Assembly (NCBI GenBank): GCA_003509895.1
Contig: DOMJ01000019.1
Span: 1-5,659 of the forward strand
DNA from: Candidatus Uhrbacteria bacterium
Lineage (GTDB): Bacteria > Patescibacteriota > Patescibacteriia > UBA9934 > UBA11717
Direction of reading: 5' to 3'
Length of the DNA stretch: 5,659 nt
Below the pieces are notes generated by a model. That model ran no database searches. It was not told where the DNA came from and saw nothing but the letters and a program-made list of their open reading frames with translations. A program made the position numbers and the translations under genes. This document shows positions 1-5,628 of the stretch, in pieces. Within the stretch, counting starts at the first letter, position 1. Every line of letters begins with the position of its first letter.

Positions 1-78
1 TCTGACGAATACGGTAAAACACGCATGTTTGAAGATGAGTGTATTCGACGAAGGAGTTCAGGCAATGTTAGGAGCGAA
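1..78. other. Left-edge segment, possible 3' end of an off-window gene
   Basis: Two plus-strand frames are open from the window edge. One runs from base 2 to a TAG at 89-91 and would end in MSVFDEGVQAMLGAKGCV. The other runs from base 1 to a TAG at 109-111 but is crowded with Arg and Ser codons and looks less protein-like. One minus-strand frame is also open to the edge. I recognise no family in any of them. If the base-2 frame is real, its stop codon lies inside the left arm of the inverted repeat at 79-205. The fragment is too short to prove coding. Confidence 0.25.
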
Positions 79-205
79 GGGTTGTGTTTAGAAAAAGGGA
101 CAATCGGATAGAGACGTACAAGATTGACTCATGGCTAGCTGTCTTCTGAGTGATACGCACGTCGTTCGCGAACGACGTGCCGAGTCCCTTTTTTAAACAC
201 AACCC
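79..205. repeat. 127-bp inverted-repeat element with about 22-bp terminal arms
   Basis: The left arm (79-101, beginning GGGTTGTGTTTAG) and right arm (184-205, ending TTTAAACACAACCC) are reverse complements. They form 22 pairs with one G-U position and one unpaired A. The enclosed 82 bases contain a small ACTCA/TGAGT stem (127-131 with 147-151) and a perfect palindrome (157-180), so a single-stranded copy could fold as a long closing stem carrying two hairpins. The 7 bases immediately outside the arms are GAGCGAA (72-78) and GAGCGAC (206-212), identical at six positions, which resembles a target-site duplication. It could be a miniature inverted-repeat transposable element, a structured RNA, or an elaborate transcription-end structure of the upstream gene. 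The pairing is seen directly. The biological identity is inference. Confidence 0.6.
157..180. repeat. Perfect 24-bp palindrome, possible terminator hairpin or operator
   Basis: The half-site GCACGTCGTTCG is followed immediately by its exact reverse complement. As RNA it would form a 10-bp stem with a CGCG loop. A run of six T lies at 189-194, eight bases beyond the stem, which is farther than in a textbook intrinsic terminator. It sits about 110 bp upstream of the heat-shock operon, so it could terminate upstream transcription or act as a dyad-symmetric protein-binding site. It does not match the CIRCE element (TTAGCACTC-N9-GAGTGCTAA). Confidence 0.5.
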
Positions 206-280
206 GAGCGACCCCTTGTATACGCTTGTATGGCTGCAAACTCATCCACAGAAAAGATAGAGTATGCGCCTTTATTCCTA

Positions 281-286
281 TATACT
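281..286 (+). promoter_or_regulatory. Putative -10 box TATACT for the Hsp20 operon, leaderless geometry
   Basis: TATACT ends exactly six bases before the ATG at 293, so a transcript starting at the usual distance would begin at or next to that A. No ribosome-binding motif is visible before this ATG or before the alternative ATG at 230. No good -35 hexamer is seen at 16-18 bp spacing. This is inference from one motif, supported by the same spacing at the phosphatase gene (5574-5579). Confidence 0.35.
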
Positions 287-292
287 ACAGCT

Positions 293-667
293 ATGGATTT
301 ACACGTCAGCACAAAAGAACAAGACTGGGCAGAGGTTGTAGAAGGGCAACTGTCTGTTGATATTTTTGAAACGGAAGACCAAATCATTATCCAATCCGCT
401 ATCGCCGGAGTTTCTGCAAAGGACTTAGACCTCTTTGTAAACGCAGATATGGTCACCATTCGCGGGTCCCGGCAAAGAGACTCCCGAACAAACACGGCTA
501 CCATGCACTACGAGGAATGCTTTTGGGGAGCTTTTTCTCGCACCGTGGTCCTCCCCTCTCATATTAGACCCGCCGAGGCACAAGCAGAACTGAAGGACGG
601 GATCTTGACAATTACCCTACCAAAGGAGCATAAAGGAGGCACATCTATTTCTGTAACTGAACGTTAA
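293..667 (+). CDS. Small heat-shock protein, Hsp20/alpha-crystallin family
   Basis: This is an ATP-independent holdase chaperone that binds unfolding proteins in the cytoplasm and keeps them refoldable; the role is family knowledge. From the ATG at 293 it is 124 residues. The alpha-crystallin domain spans about 20-111. It contains the strand-rich SVDIFETEDQIIIQSAIAG, the segment FSRTVVLP (81-88), and the family signature A-x-x-x-D-G-I-L at 98-105 running into TITLP. The C-terminal ISV (119-121) fits the I-x-I/V anchor used for oligomerisation. The frame also offers an ATG at 230, which would add 21 residues (145 in total). I prefer 293 because TATACT lies six bases upstream and because the family usually starts shortly before the 'EGQL' strand; the choice is perhaps 60:40. 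It is the first gene of a tight operon, and the next ATG begins 1 bp after its stop. Confidence 0.93.
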   Translation: MDLHVSTKEQDWAEVVEGQLSVDIFETEDQIIIQSAIAGVSAKDLDLFVNADMVTIRGSRQRDSRTNTATMHYEECFWGAFSRTVVLPSHIRPAEAQAELKDGILTITLPKEHKGGTSISVTER

Positions 668-668
668 T

Positions 669-911
669 ATGCTGCCACATGCGCGAATGGCCACGGTTTC
701 CCACGTAACGGACGCAAAGATTACCCTTGTAATCAACAACACTTCTCTTACTTGGCCCCGTTCCGAATTTCAACACGTCTCCGTTGGAGACATCATCTAT
801 CTCGTTCCCTTTACAAAAGCCGGATTAGAAGAAGAACGCAATGAGGTAGCAAAGGCTCTCCTCAACTCCGTTCTCAACCCATCACATGACAATAAATCTC
901 AAGGAGAATAG
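669..911 (+). CDS. Uncharacterised 80-residue protein, DUF3006-like pattern
   Basis: I do not recognise this protein with certainty. It has short beta-strands (about 8-21 and 25-29), a turn followed by VGDIIYLVPF (39-48), then an acidic-to-aliphatic helix EEERNEVAKALLNSVL (54-69) and a polar tail. This order, a small barrel-like sheet with a 'GD' turn followed by an R..A..LLN helix, resembles DUF3006-type proteins, but that is resemblance by eye only. It has no signal peptide or membrane segment, so it is probably cytoplasmic. The ATG at 669 lies 1 bp after the Hsp20 stop, and the purine-rich AAAGGAGG at 632-639 is too far away to act as its ribosome site, so translational coupling is likely. 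ATG at 687 (residue 7) is an alternative start. Its 3' end overlaps the VanW start by 26 bp, which supports expression as one operon. Confidence 0.72.
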   Translation: MLPHARMATVSHVTDAKITLVINNTSLTWPRSEFQHVSVGDIIYLVPFTKAGLEEERNEVAKALLNSVLNPSHDNKSQGE

Positions 912-2850
912 AACGCAACGCTTGGTCGCTATTGGCGTTTTAGGTGGGCTCCTAACGGTTTCCGTTCTCGTTATTGCTGGCATAAGTTATGCTTATGCCT
1001 ACCACAATCGATTTTTTCCCGGTTCTATCGTTGCAACCATTCCTCTGTCTGGCCTCTCCTATGATGCCGGGCTCATTGCTGTTAATACGCGAGCAGATGC
1101 CCTTATCCAAGAAGGAGCTTTTATTACAATCAACGGAAGCACCCGATCAATCCCTTTGCAAATCATCGCACAGGACGATCCGGACTTATCCCGTGATCTT
1201 GTGAATCTAAACGTTGCTCCTGCCGTTCAGGAAGCATTCAACAGAGGTCGTACGGGCAATCTCTTTGTACGCGCATGGAATATGGTTGCTATTGGTCTCA
1301 CACGGCCTTCCATGCCAATCCATGTAGAAACAAATCGTGAAGCAATAAAGGCAAGCCTGTTGGAAACCTTTGACGATTACTACAACCCCGCACAAGAGCC
1401 TTCTTTTAACATAACGTCCATTGAGGATGTCTGGGAGATTCAGGTTATAGAAGGTCATACGGGACGTTCATTTGATATAGATAACGCTATTGAGGCATTC
1501 ATATCCATGATGTCGCAGCTCAATAATAATGAGGTATCCATTGCTCTCGTAGAGGAAACACCTACAATCACCACAAAACAAGCGGAAGCGCACAGAGATC
1601 AAATCAAAGCCGTATTGGCAGCAGCTCCATTCACGTTTTTGTACGAGCCGAGCCGTTTTGAATCCTTTTCCTACATGCTACAGGCGGAAGAACTTGCAGA
1701 ACATATTCAACTGGAGAGAACGTCGGATGATTCTGTTCAGCTTTCCGTGCCAATAGCACTCCCTTTGTTTACCCTAATGGAAGAGGAGATCAACATTGAC
1801 GCACGCAACGCACGATTTGAAATGAGTCATGACCGCGTGCAAGAGTTTACTCCAAGTATTGAGGGTCGCGCTGTAGATACGGAGGCGGTTAAAGCGAGCC
1901 TTCTAGAACGATTAAGTGCGTATACAAATGTAAGCTCGCTCACACCCTCAACCGAACCAATTCTTCTCACGGTCGAGCGAACAGAAGCGGACATTACAAC
2001 GGAAGAAGTAAACGATCTTGGCATAAATGAGATTATTGGTGTGGGTGTTTCTGACTTTAGAAATAGTCCGGCAAATCGTATTGCCAATATTCGCCATGGC
2101 ATGAGCAAACTCAATGGGCTTCTGATAGCGCCGGGGGAAGAACTGTCTCTTGTAGATAAGTTGCGACCATTTACTCTCACAGATGGGTATCTCCCAGAAC
2201 TTGTCATTAAAGGGAATGAAATTATACCGGAAATAGGCGGAGGCCTGTGCCAAATCGGGACGACGATGTTTCGTACCGTCATGAACTCGGGACTCAAGGT
2301 CACGTCTCGTCGCAATCACGGGCTTGTAGTGAGCTATTACAACGACCTCACAAACGGCAACCCGGGAACAGATGCAACCATTTACGATCCAAATCCTGAC
2401 TTTAAATTTATCAACGATACGGACCACCACATCCTCCTTAACACGGAGATGGATATGACCGCGGGCAAGATCTACTTTACCTTTTGGGGCACCAGCGATG
2501 GTAGAAAAGGATACTATTCCCCACCGGTTGTGCTCAACTGGAGTTCCGCGGGACCTGCCGTAACCACCTATACCACAACCCTCGCGCCCGGGGTAAAACG
2601 ATGCCAATCAGCACATCCCGGGGCAAACACCACGTTTAACTATTATGTGGAGCGACCGGATGGGACCCTGGAAACGATCACCTATGATAGTCATTACAGA
2701 TCGCTACCTGCATCCTGTTTGGTGGGTGTTACAGCCGATCAACTAGATGAAAATGGTGATCTTCTCCCAACCACGGGGGAGCCGTCATCAGAGTCACCTG
2801 TCGTGGAAGCGGAGGACCCCACAACGGAAGAGCCTCTCCCGGTAGAGTAA
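886..2850 (+). CDS. Membrane-anchored VanW-domain protein with a G5-like C-terminal domain
   Basis: This is a 654-residue envelope protein. Domain order: a short basic N-terminus, one membrane anchor (about 13-38), then an extracytoplasmic region opening FPGSIVATIPLSGLS as in YoaR/VanW-type proteins. Two repeats resemble the putative peptidoglycan-binding domain that often precedes VanW, with cores at 188-209 (IEGHTGRSFDIDNAIEAF) and 323-343 (SIEGRAVDTEAVKASL). The VanW domain spans about 385-540, with GGGLCQIGTTMFR (451-463), NHGLVVSYY (477-485) and TDATIYDP (495-502). A beta-rich G5-like segment follows (about 558-614) and holds the only extracytoplasmic cysteine pair besides the VanW cysteine C455, namely C573 and C611, which could form a disulfide. 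The C-terminus is a Pro/Glu/Ser/Thr-rich tail. VanW's biochemical role is unknown; the name comes from vancomycin-resistance clusters and does not imply resistance here. The start at 886 has no Shine-Dalgarno and overlaps the previous gene, suggesting coupling. AAGGAG at 901-906 lies 15 bases before an in-frame TTG (922), too far to favour that start. Confidence 0.9.
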   Translation: MTINLKENRTQRLVAIGVLGGLLTVSVLVIAGISYAYAYHNRFFPGSIVATIPLSGLSYDAGLIAVNTRADALIQEGAFITINGSTRSIPLQIIAQDDPDLSRDLVNLNVAPAVQEAFNRGRTGNLFVRAWNMVAIGLTRPSMPIHVETNREAIKASLLETFDDYYNPAQEPSFNITSIEDVWEIQVIEGHTGRSFDIDNAIEAFISMMSQLNNNEVSIALVEETPTITTKQAEAHRDQIKAVLAAAPFTFLYEPSRFESFSYMLQAEELAEHIQLERTSDDSVQLSVPIALPLFTLMEEEINIDARNARFEMSHDRVQEFTPSIEGRAVDTEAVKASLLERLSAYTNVSSLTPSTEPILLTVERTEADITTEEVNDLGINEIIGVGVSDFRNSPANRIANIRHGMSKLNGLLIAPGEELSLVDKLRPFTLTDGYLPELVIKGNEIIPEIGGGLCQIGTTMFRTVMNSGLKVTSRRNHGLVVSYYNDLTNGNPGTDATIYDPNPDFKFINDTDHHILLNTEMDMTAGKIYFTFWGTSDGRKGYYSPPVVLNWSSAGPAVTTYTTTLAPGVKRCQSAHPGANTTFNYYVERPDGTLETITYDSHYRSLPASCLVGVTADQLDENGDLLPTTGEPSSESPVVEAEDPTTEEPLPVE

Positions 2851-2880
2851 ATGTGCTCGGCACAAAAAGAGTGCGCACAT
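2851..2880 (+). other. Nested hairpin directly after the vanW stop codon
   Basis: ATGTGC (2851-2856) pairs with GCACAT (2875-2880), and inside it GCAC (2860-2863) pairs with GTGC (2871-2874) around an AAAAAGA loop. This gives a 10-bp stem with a three-base TCG bulge on one side. A competing small hairpin, GTGC-TCG-GCAC (2853-2863), is also possible. It touches the TAA stop and is not followed by a T tract, so it is not a standard terminator. It could stabilise the 3' end of the operon transcript or affect ribosome release. Confidence 0.45.
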
Positions 2881-2897
2881 TCACACAATTCGCTTCC

Positions 2898-2929
2898 AAA
2901 AAACAAAGAGGCCACAAGGCCTCTGTTTT
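2898..2929. terminator. Bidirectional intrinsic terminator between vanW and sulP
   Basis: A perfect 7-bp stem AGAGGCC/GGCCTCT (2907-2913 and 2918-2924) encloses an ACAA loop. AAAAAACAA lies on its left flank and GTTTT on its right, so both plus-strand and minus-strand transcripts end in a GC-rich hairpin followed by U-rich sequence. The minus-strand T run is the longer. It lies 56 bp after the vanW stop and about 110 bp after the sulP stop, as expected for convergent genes. Confidence 0.88.
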
Positions 2930-2942
2930 ATCTACTGTGATA

Positions 2943-2983
2943 GTTGACGGAGATATAGGGAGTCAACCGATCTATTCTTTTTT
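2943..2983 (+). terminator. Weak hairpin with downstream T tract, possible backup terminator
   Basis: GTTGAC (2943-2948) and GTCAAC (2962-2967) are exact inverted copies around a 13-base purine-rich loop. A run of six T starts ten bases after the stem (2978-2983). The gap makes a strong intrinsic terminator unlikely. It may serve as a second stop for the vanW operon, or be a chance dyad. Confidence 0.3.
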
Positions 2984-3040
2984 CTTTACCAACAATAATC
3001 GATTGCTCAAAACCTGCCAAACTTCTTCTCTTGAGAACCA

Positions 3041-4663
3041 CTAGACGAGCGTATTCATCACCTCTGATGTCCTCTTATAAATCTTACCCTCAACAAGTTT
3101 TTTCTTATAAAAAGCTTCCTTGTGGATCATCTTCTCTATTTCTTTATTAATACCTGTTAATATTATCTGCCCATTATTATTTGCCTTTAATTTTTCTATA
3201 ATCTCTCCCAAATAGTCTACACCGTCTATGTCAGCATAAAAGGCATGTCGCAAGGAGATAATAACGTGCTTATTATTTTTGATCTTTTGAGCAGCCTCCA
3301 AGTGAGCCGGCATGTTTATATAGGTCAGGGTTCCTGAAATTTTGTAGACAATAATATCGGAGTCTATGACTTCTTTCTGTAAAAATTCGTTTTTCATTAA
3401 AGACTCCTGCATCTTCCCATTTTTCCACATCAAAACTTCCGTTTGCCCATAGGAAATCTTGTTGACAAAAATCAGTAATGCGATGATTGTTCCAACAATA
3501 ATGCCAATGATCGGATCTTCTACAATCACAACAATCGCTACAAATAAAGAAATGAGAAAAGCGGTCTTTTGGTTTTCAATTAAACGTATGAAATGCTTTT
3601 TTTCTACCATACCAATGGCAACGACCGCTAGGATGGAAGCAATCACGACTGTGGGCAAAAGCTTAAAAAAGTTAATCAAAAAGATAGAAATAATACCAAG
3701 CGTGAGTGCGCTGATAATAGCAGATGCTTGGTGCGTCGCTCCGCTTTTTATGTTCAGCGCCGTTCTGGCAAGCGCTGCCGTTGCAGGGATGCCTCCCATG
3801 AGACCAGAACCGATATTTGCTATAGACAAACCAAGCATTTCTTTTTTGTGATTGAATTTTGAATGCGTAACGGTGTCGGCAATTTGACCTGAAATGAGGG
3901 TTTCCAATATAGAAATGACCGCTACCGCAATAGAAAGAAGCCACACTTCTTTGTTGATGAGAATCCTGAAATCAAATTGTGAAAAAGGGTTTTCAAATAA
4001 GCTGGCGTGCAGATCAACGTACTTGTCTCCAATTGTTGAAAGTGAGGAAAAAAGTCCGACGTGAGGAAAAAGGAGCATAACAGTAATACCTAAAAAAGCC
4101 GCAATAGCTGCACCTGGGATTTTTGGAAATCTTTTGTTCCAAAAAAGAATAAATAAGGTTACCGTAATAAAGATAACAAAGACTCCCCAGTGAGCCTGGT
4201 TAATGTTTTGTAGGGTAGTAATGACATTATCAATAAAACGTTCCGTTTTTTGAAGCCCGGAAATCCCTAAAGCGTTATCAAGCTGTCCCAGTCCAATAAT
4301 AAAGGCGACTCCTAATGTAAAGCCGTGTATTACGGCCCTTGGTATAAAAATAATATATCTATCCAAATTAAAAAAGTAGGCAACCAGAATAACGATCCCC
4401 GATAAAATTGCTATGATTGGCAAGGCAGCATAGCCATGCATGAACGCATATGAAACCAGTATTCCTGCAAGCGCTCCCGTGGGCCCAATGATGTTGAATT
4501 TACTGCCCCCCAGTAATGCCCCTATGAAGCCGGCCCAAAACGCTGTAATAATGCCTTGTGTTGGTGTGGCACCGGAGGTAATGGCAAGTGCAAGTGCGAG
4601 AGGAATGCTCACAATACTGACCGTAATACCGGATTTCCAATTTTGAATTATTGTCTGAATCAT
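3041..4663 (-). CDS. SulP-family anion transporter with C-terminal STAS domain
   Basis: This 540-residue inner-membrane secondary transporter belongs to the SulP/SLC26 family, whose members move sulfate, bicarbonate, dicarboxylates or other anions. Residues 11-401 are a succession of hydrophobic segments consistent with the family's 14-helix fold. Signatures seen: GPTGALAG (60-67) in the substrate-site region, ETLISGQIAD (254-263), NIGSGLMGGIPATAALART (283-301), and NIKSGAT (304-310) of the classic SulP motif. Residues about 435-535 form a cytoplasmic STAS domain (IIVYKISGTLTYIN, then ISLRHAFYADIDGVDYL). The length is normal and the protein looks intact. The acidic residue of the ion site is E254; from memory, bicarbonate/sodium BicA has Asp there and proton-coupled SLC26Dg has Glu, so proton coupling is a reasonable guess. 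The substrate cannot be read from sequence. The ATG at 4663 is the first in frame before the N-terminal helix and has no Shine-Dalgarno. The gene is convergent with vanW and separated from the phosphatase upstream by a terminator-like hairpin. Confidence 0.95.
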   Translation of the reverse strand: MIQTIIQNWKSGITVSIVSIPLALALAITSGATPTQGIITAFWAGFIGALLGGSKFNIIGPTGALAGILVSYAFMHGYAALPIIAILSGIVILVAYFFNLDRYIIFIPRAVIHGFTLGVAFIIGLGQLDNALGISGLQKTERFIDNVITTLQNINQAHWGVFVIFITVTLFILFWNKRFPKIPGAAIAAFLGITVMLLFPHVGLFSSLSTIGDKYVDLHASLFENPFSQFDFRILINKEVWLLSIAVAVISILETLISGQIADTVTHSKFNHKKEMLGLSIANIGSGLMGGIPATAALARTALNIKSGATHQASAIISALTLGIISIFLINFFKLLPTVVIASILAVVAIGMVEKKHFIRLIENQKTAFLISLFVAIVVIVEDPIIGIIVGTIIALLIFVNKISYGQTEVLMWKNGKMQESLMKNEFLQKEVIDSDIIVYKISGTLTYINMPAHLEAAQKIKNNKHVIISLRHAFYADIDGVDYLGEIIEKLKANNNGQIILTGINKEIEKMIHKEAFYKKKLVEGKIYKRTSEVMNTLV

Positions 4664-4689
4664 ACTGATGTATCTTTTGAATGGTCTGT

Positions 4690-4695
4690 ATTGTA
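4690..4695 (-). promoter_or_regulatory. Putative -10 box TACAAT for sulP
   Basis: On the minus strand TACAAT lies 26 bases before the sulP ATG, immediately downstream of the hairpin/T-tract at 4748-4707. A transcript from here would have a leader of about 20 bases. The -35 position falls in the hairpin and shows no good match, so support is weak. Confidence 0.3.
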
Positions 4696-4706
4696 TTCCC
4701 TTGTTT

Positions 4707-4748
4707 AAAAAAAGAACACTCCCTGAGCCTTTGTCCGTAACGTGTTCT
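4707..4748 (-). terminator. Intrinsic terminator hairpin after the phosphatase gene, or sulP attenuator
   Basis: Read on the minus strand, AGAACAC pairs perfectly with GTGTTCT (7 bp), and the stem runs straight into a T7 run. The loop is unusually large, 22 bases, with little internal pairing. It is 160 bp past the phosphatase stop and 44 bp before the sulP start. It would stop phosphatase transcripts or, if transcription of sulP begins further upstream, act as a leader attenuator. The rest of the spacer (4749-4907) is AT-rich and holds only a weak A/T-only hairpin (CAAATAAA with TTTATTTG, 4892-4914) that overlaps the phosphatase stop. I see no gene or known riboswitch there. Confidence 0.65.
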
Positions 4749-4907
4749 CCTGGTAATATGTTTGTGCAAAACCGTGTTTAACAGAAAATTGAATAACCCG
4801 GAAAACGTGACCAACCCCTCCACACTCTTACCTTTTGGGCTTTTTCTCCCTACAAAAAAATATTTGGCAATTTTTAAAAGATAGAATGATGCAAATAAAT
4901 CGCTGTT

Positions 4908-5567
4908 TTATTTGTTTAAGCGATTCCAGTGCTCTTGATTAAAATCAGCCAAGGAATCCAGCACAAGGTCCGCAAGGATAATCCTGGGATTCTGTCTTAT
5001 TGACTCATCAGGGACACAGACGCATTGCATTCTAGCAGCCTTTGCAGACAACAACCCATTAAAAGAATCTTCCAATGCCAAGCATTTTTCAGGCGCAACA
5101 TCTAACGTGCTTGCCGTTGTAATATAAACGCCCGGGTGTGGTTTTCCATATTCCTCCATTTCAGCAGAATACAGTTCATCAAAATACGCTTCTATACCGA
5201 GTTTTTGAACAACTGTTTTTATTAAAGTCAGTTGAGAAGAGGATGCAATTGCCGTTTTTACATGCTTACTCTTTATAAATTTAAGTATCTCGTAAACACC
5301 TTCTCTTGGTCTTCCCTTTTCAATTACCAAAGAAATAACGCCGGACAGGATGTCTCTTATGACTGAATCTTTATCTTGTATGTTACCCGGAAACGTATCG
5401 TTCCAATGATCAACAACGTCATCAACCCTTAATCCCATTGTTTCCAAGCACATCTTCCTGTCCAGTAAAATGCCGACCCGTTTAAAGGACGTTATTTGTG
5501 CTTCTTGCCAAAGTGGCTCTGAATCAATGAGTAAACCGTCCATGTCAAATATGACTGCTTCTATCAT
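4908..5567 (-). CDS. hxpB: HAD-superfamily sugar-phosphate phosphatase, HxpB/YniC-like
   Basis: This 219-residue cytoplasmic phosphatase is predicted to hydrolyse hexitol- or hexose-phosphates through a phospho-aspartate intermediate. All four HAD motifs are present: DMDG with nucleophile D8 and acid/base D10; S109 in TAIASS; K142 in GKPHP; and E166-D167 in ALEDS for Mg2+. A helical cap between motifs I and II (about 16-85) makes it the beta-phosphoglucomutase-like subfamily. Recalled resemblance to E. coli HxpB (YniC) is strong along the chain: DGLLIDSEPLW, GLR(V)D..VD.W, ALEDS.NG, and KAARM followed by a valine-proline and an 'RIILADLVLDSL' tail. Substrate specificity for 2-deoxyglucose-6-phosphate or hexitol phosphates is inferred from that. 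The frame stays open upstream to a TTG at 5609 and beyond, but MIEAVIFDMDG at 5567 is the normal family start and follows a TACTAT box at six-base spacing. It is probably monocistronic. Confidence 0.9.
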   Translation of the reverse strand: MIEAVIFDMDGLLIDSEPLWQEAQITSFKRVGILLDRKMCLETMGLRVDDVVDHWNDTFPGNIQDKDSVIRDILSGVISLVIEKGRPREGVYEILKFIKSKHVKTAIASSSQLTLIKTVVQKLGIEAYFDELYSAEMEEYGKPHPGVYITTASTLDVAPEKCLALEDSFNGLLSAKAARMQCVCVPDESIRQNPRIILADLVLDSLADFNQEHWNRLNK

Positions 5568-5573
5568 AAAACG

Positions 5574-5579
5574 ATAGTA
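5574..5579 (-). promoter_or_regulatory. Putative -10 box TACTAT for the phosphatase gene, leaderless geometry
   Basis: On the minus strand TACTAT ends exactly six bases before the ATG at 5567, the same arrangement as TATACT before the Hsp20 gene. No Shine-Dalgarno is present. The surrounding sequence also offers the overlapping alternatives TAAGAT and GATACT, so the exact hexamer is uncertain. Confidence 0.35.
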
Positions 5580-5600
5580 TCTTAAAAGGCATTTTATTAT

Positions 5601-5628
5601 TTCGCACAACGCGCGCGGCTGATGCGAA
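5601..5628. repeat. Imperfect inverted repeat upstream of the phosphatase gene
   Basis: TTCGCA (5601-5606) and TGCGAA (5623-5628) are exact inverted copies. On the minus strand the stem can extend through CAGC/GTTG, with one G-U pair and one bulged T, around a CGCGCGC loop. It covers roughly -34 to -61 relative to the phosphatase ATG and is not followed by a T tract, so an operator or the end structure of an off-window gene are both possible. Bases 5629-5659 show nothing else I can assign. Confidence 0.35.

Noticed and set aside
193..504. A 103-codon minus-strand frame antisense to the Hsp20 gene
   Set aside because: It covers the alpha-crystallin domain coding sequence on the opposite strand and its translation is Ser/Thr-rich without a recognisable motif.
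1948..2607. A 219-codon minus-strand frame antisense to vanW
   Set aside because: It lies opposite the conserved VanW domain, which explains its openness. Its translation has no family features, and a second, different antisense frame (1827-2315) overlaps it.
886..2850. Vancomycin resistance function for the VanW protein
   Set aside because: No vanA/B ligase, vanH, vanX or two-component regulator is present, and VanW domains are widespread in envelope proteins unrelated to resistance.
2853..3044. A 63-codon plus-strand frame in the convergent spacer
   Set aside because: It runs through the bidirectional terminator and the post-stop hairpin, has low-complexity content with no recognisable domain, and overlaps the sulP stop.
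4500..4823. A minus-strand frame starting at GTG 4823 with a purine-rich stretch upstream
   Set aside because: The AAGGTAAG-like spacing is attractive, but the frame runs through the terminator hairpin and then out of frame into sulP, and the protein has no domain character.
4749..4907. Riboswitch or tRNA in the phosphatase-sulP spacer
   Set aside because: I could not match the spacer to a known riboswitch core, and no cloverleaf with a T-arm or acceptor stem is visible.
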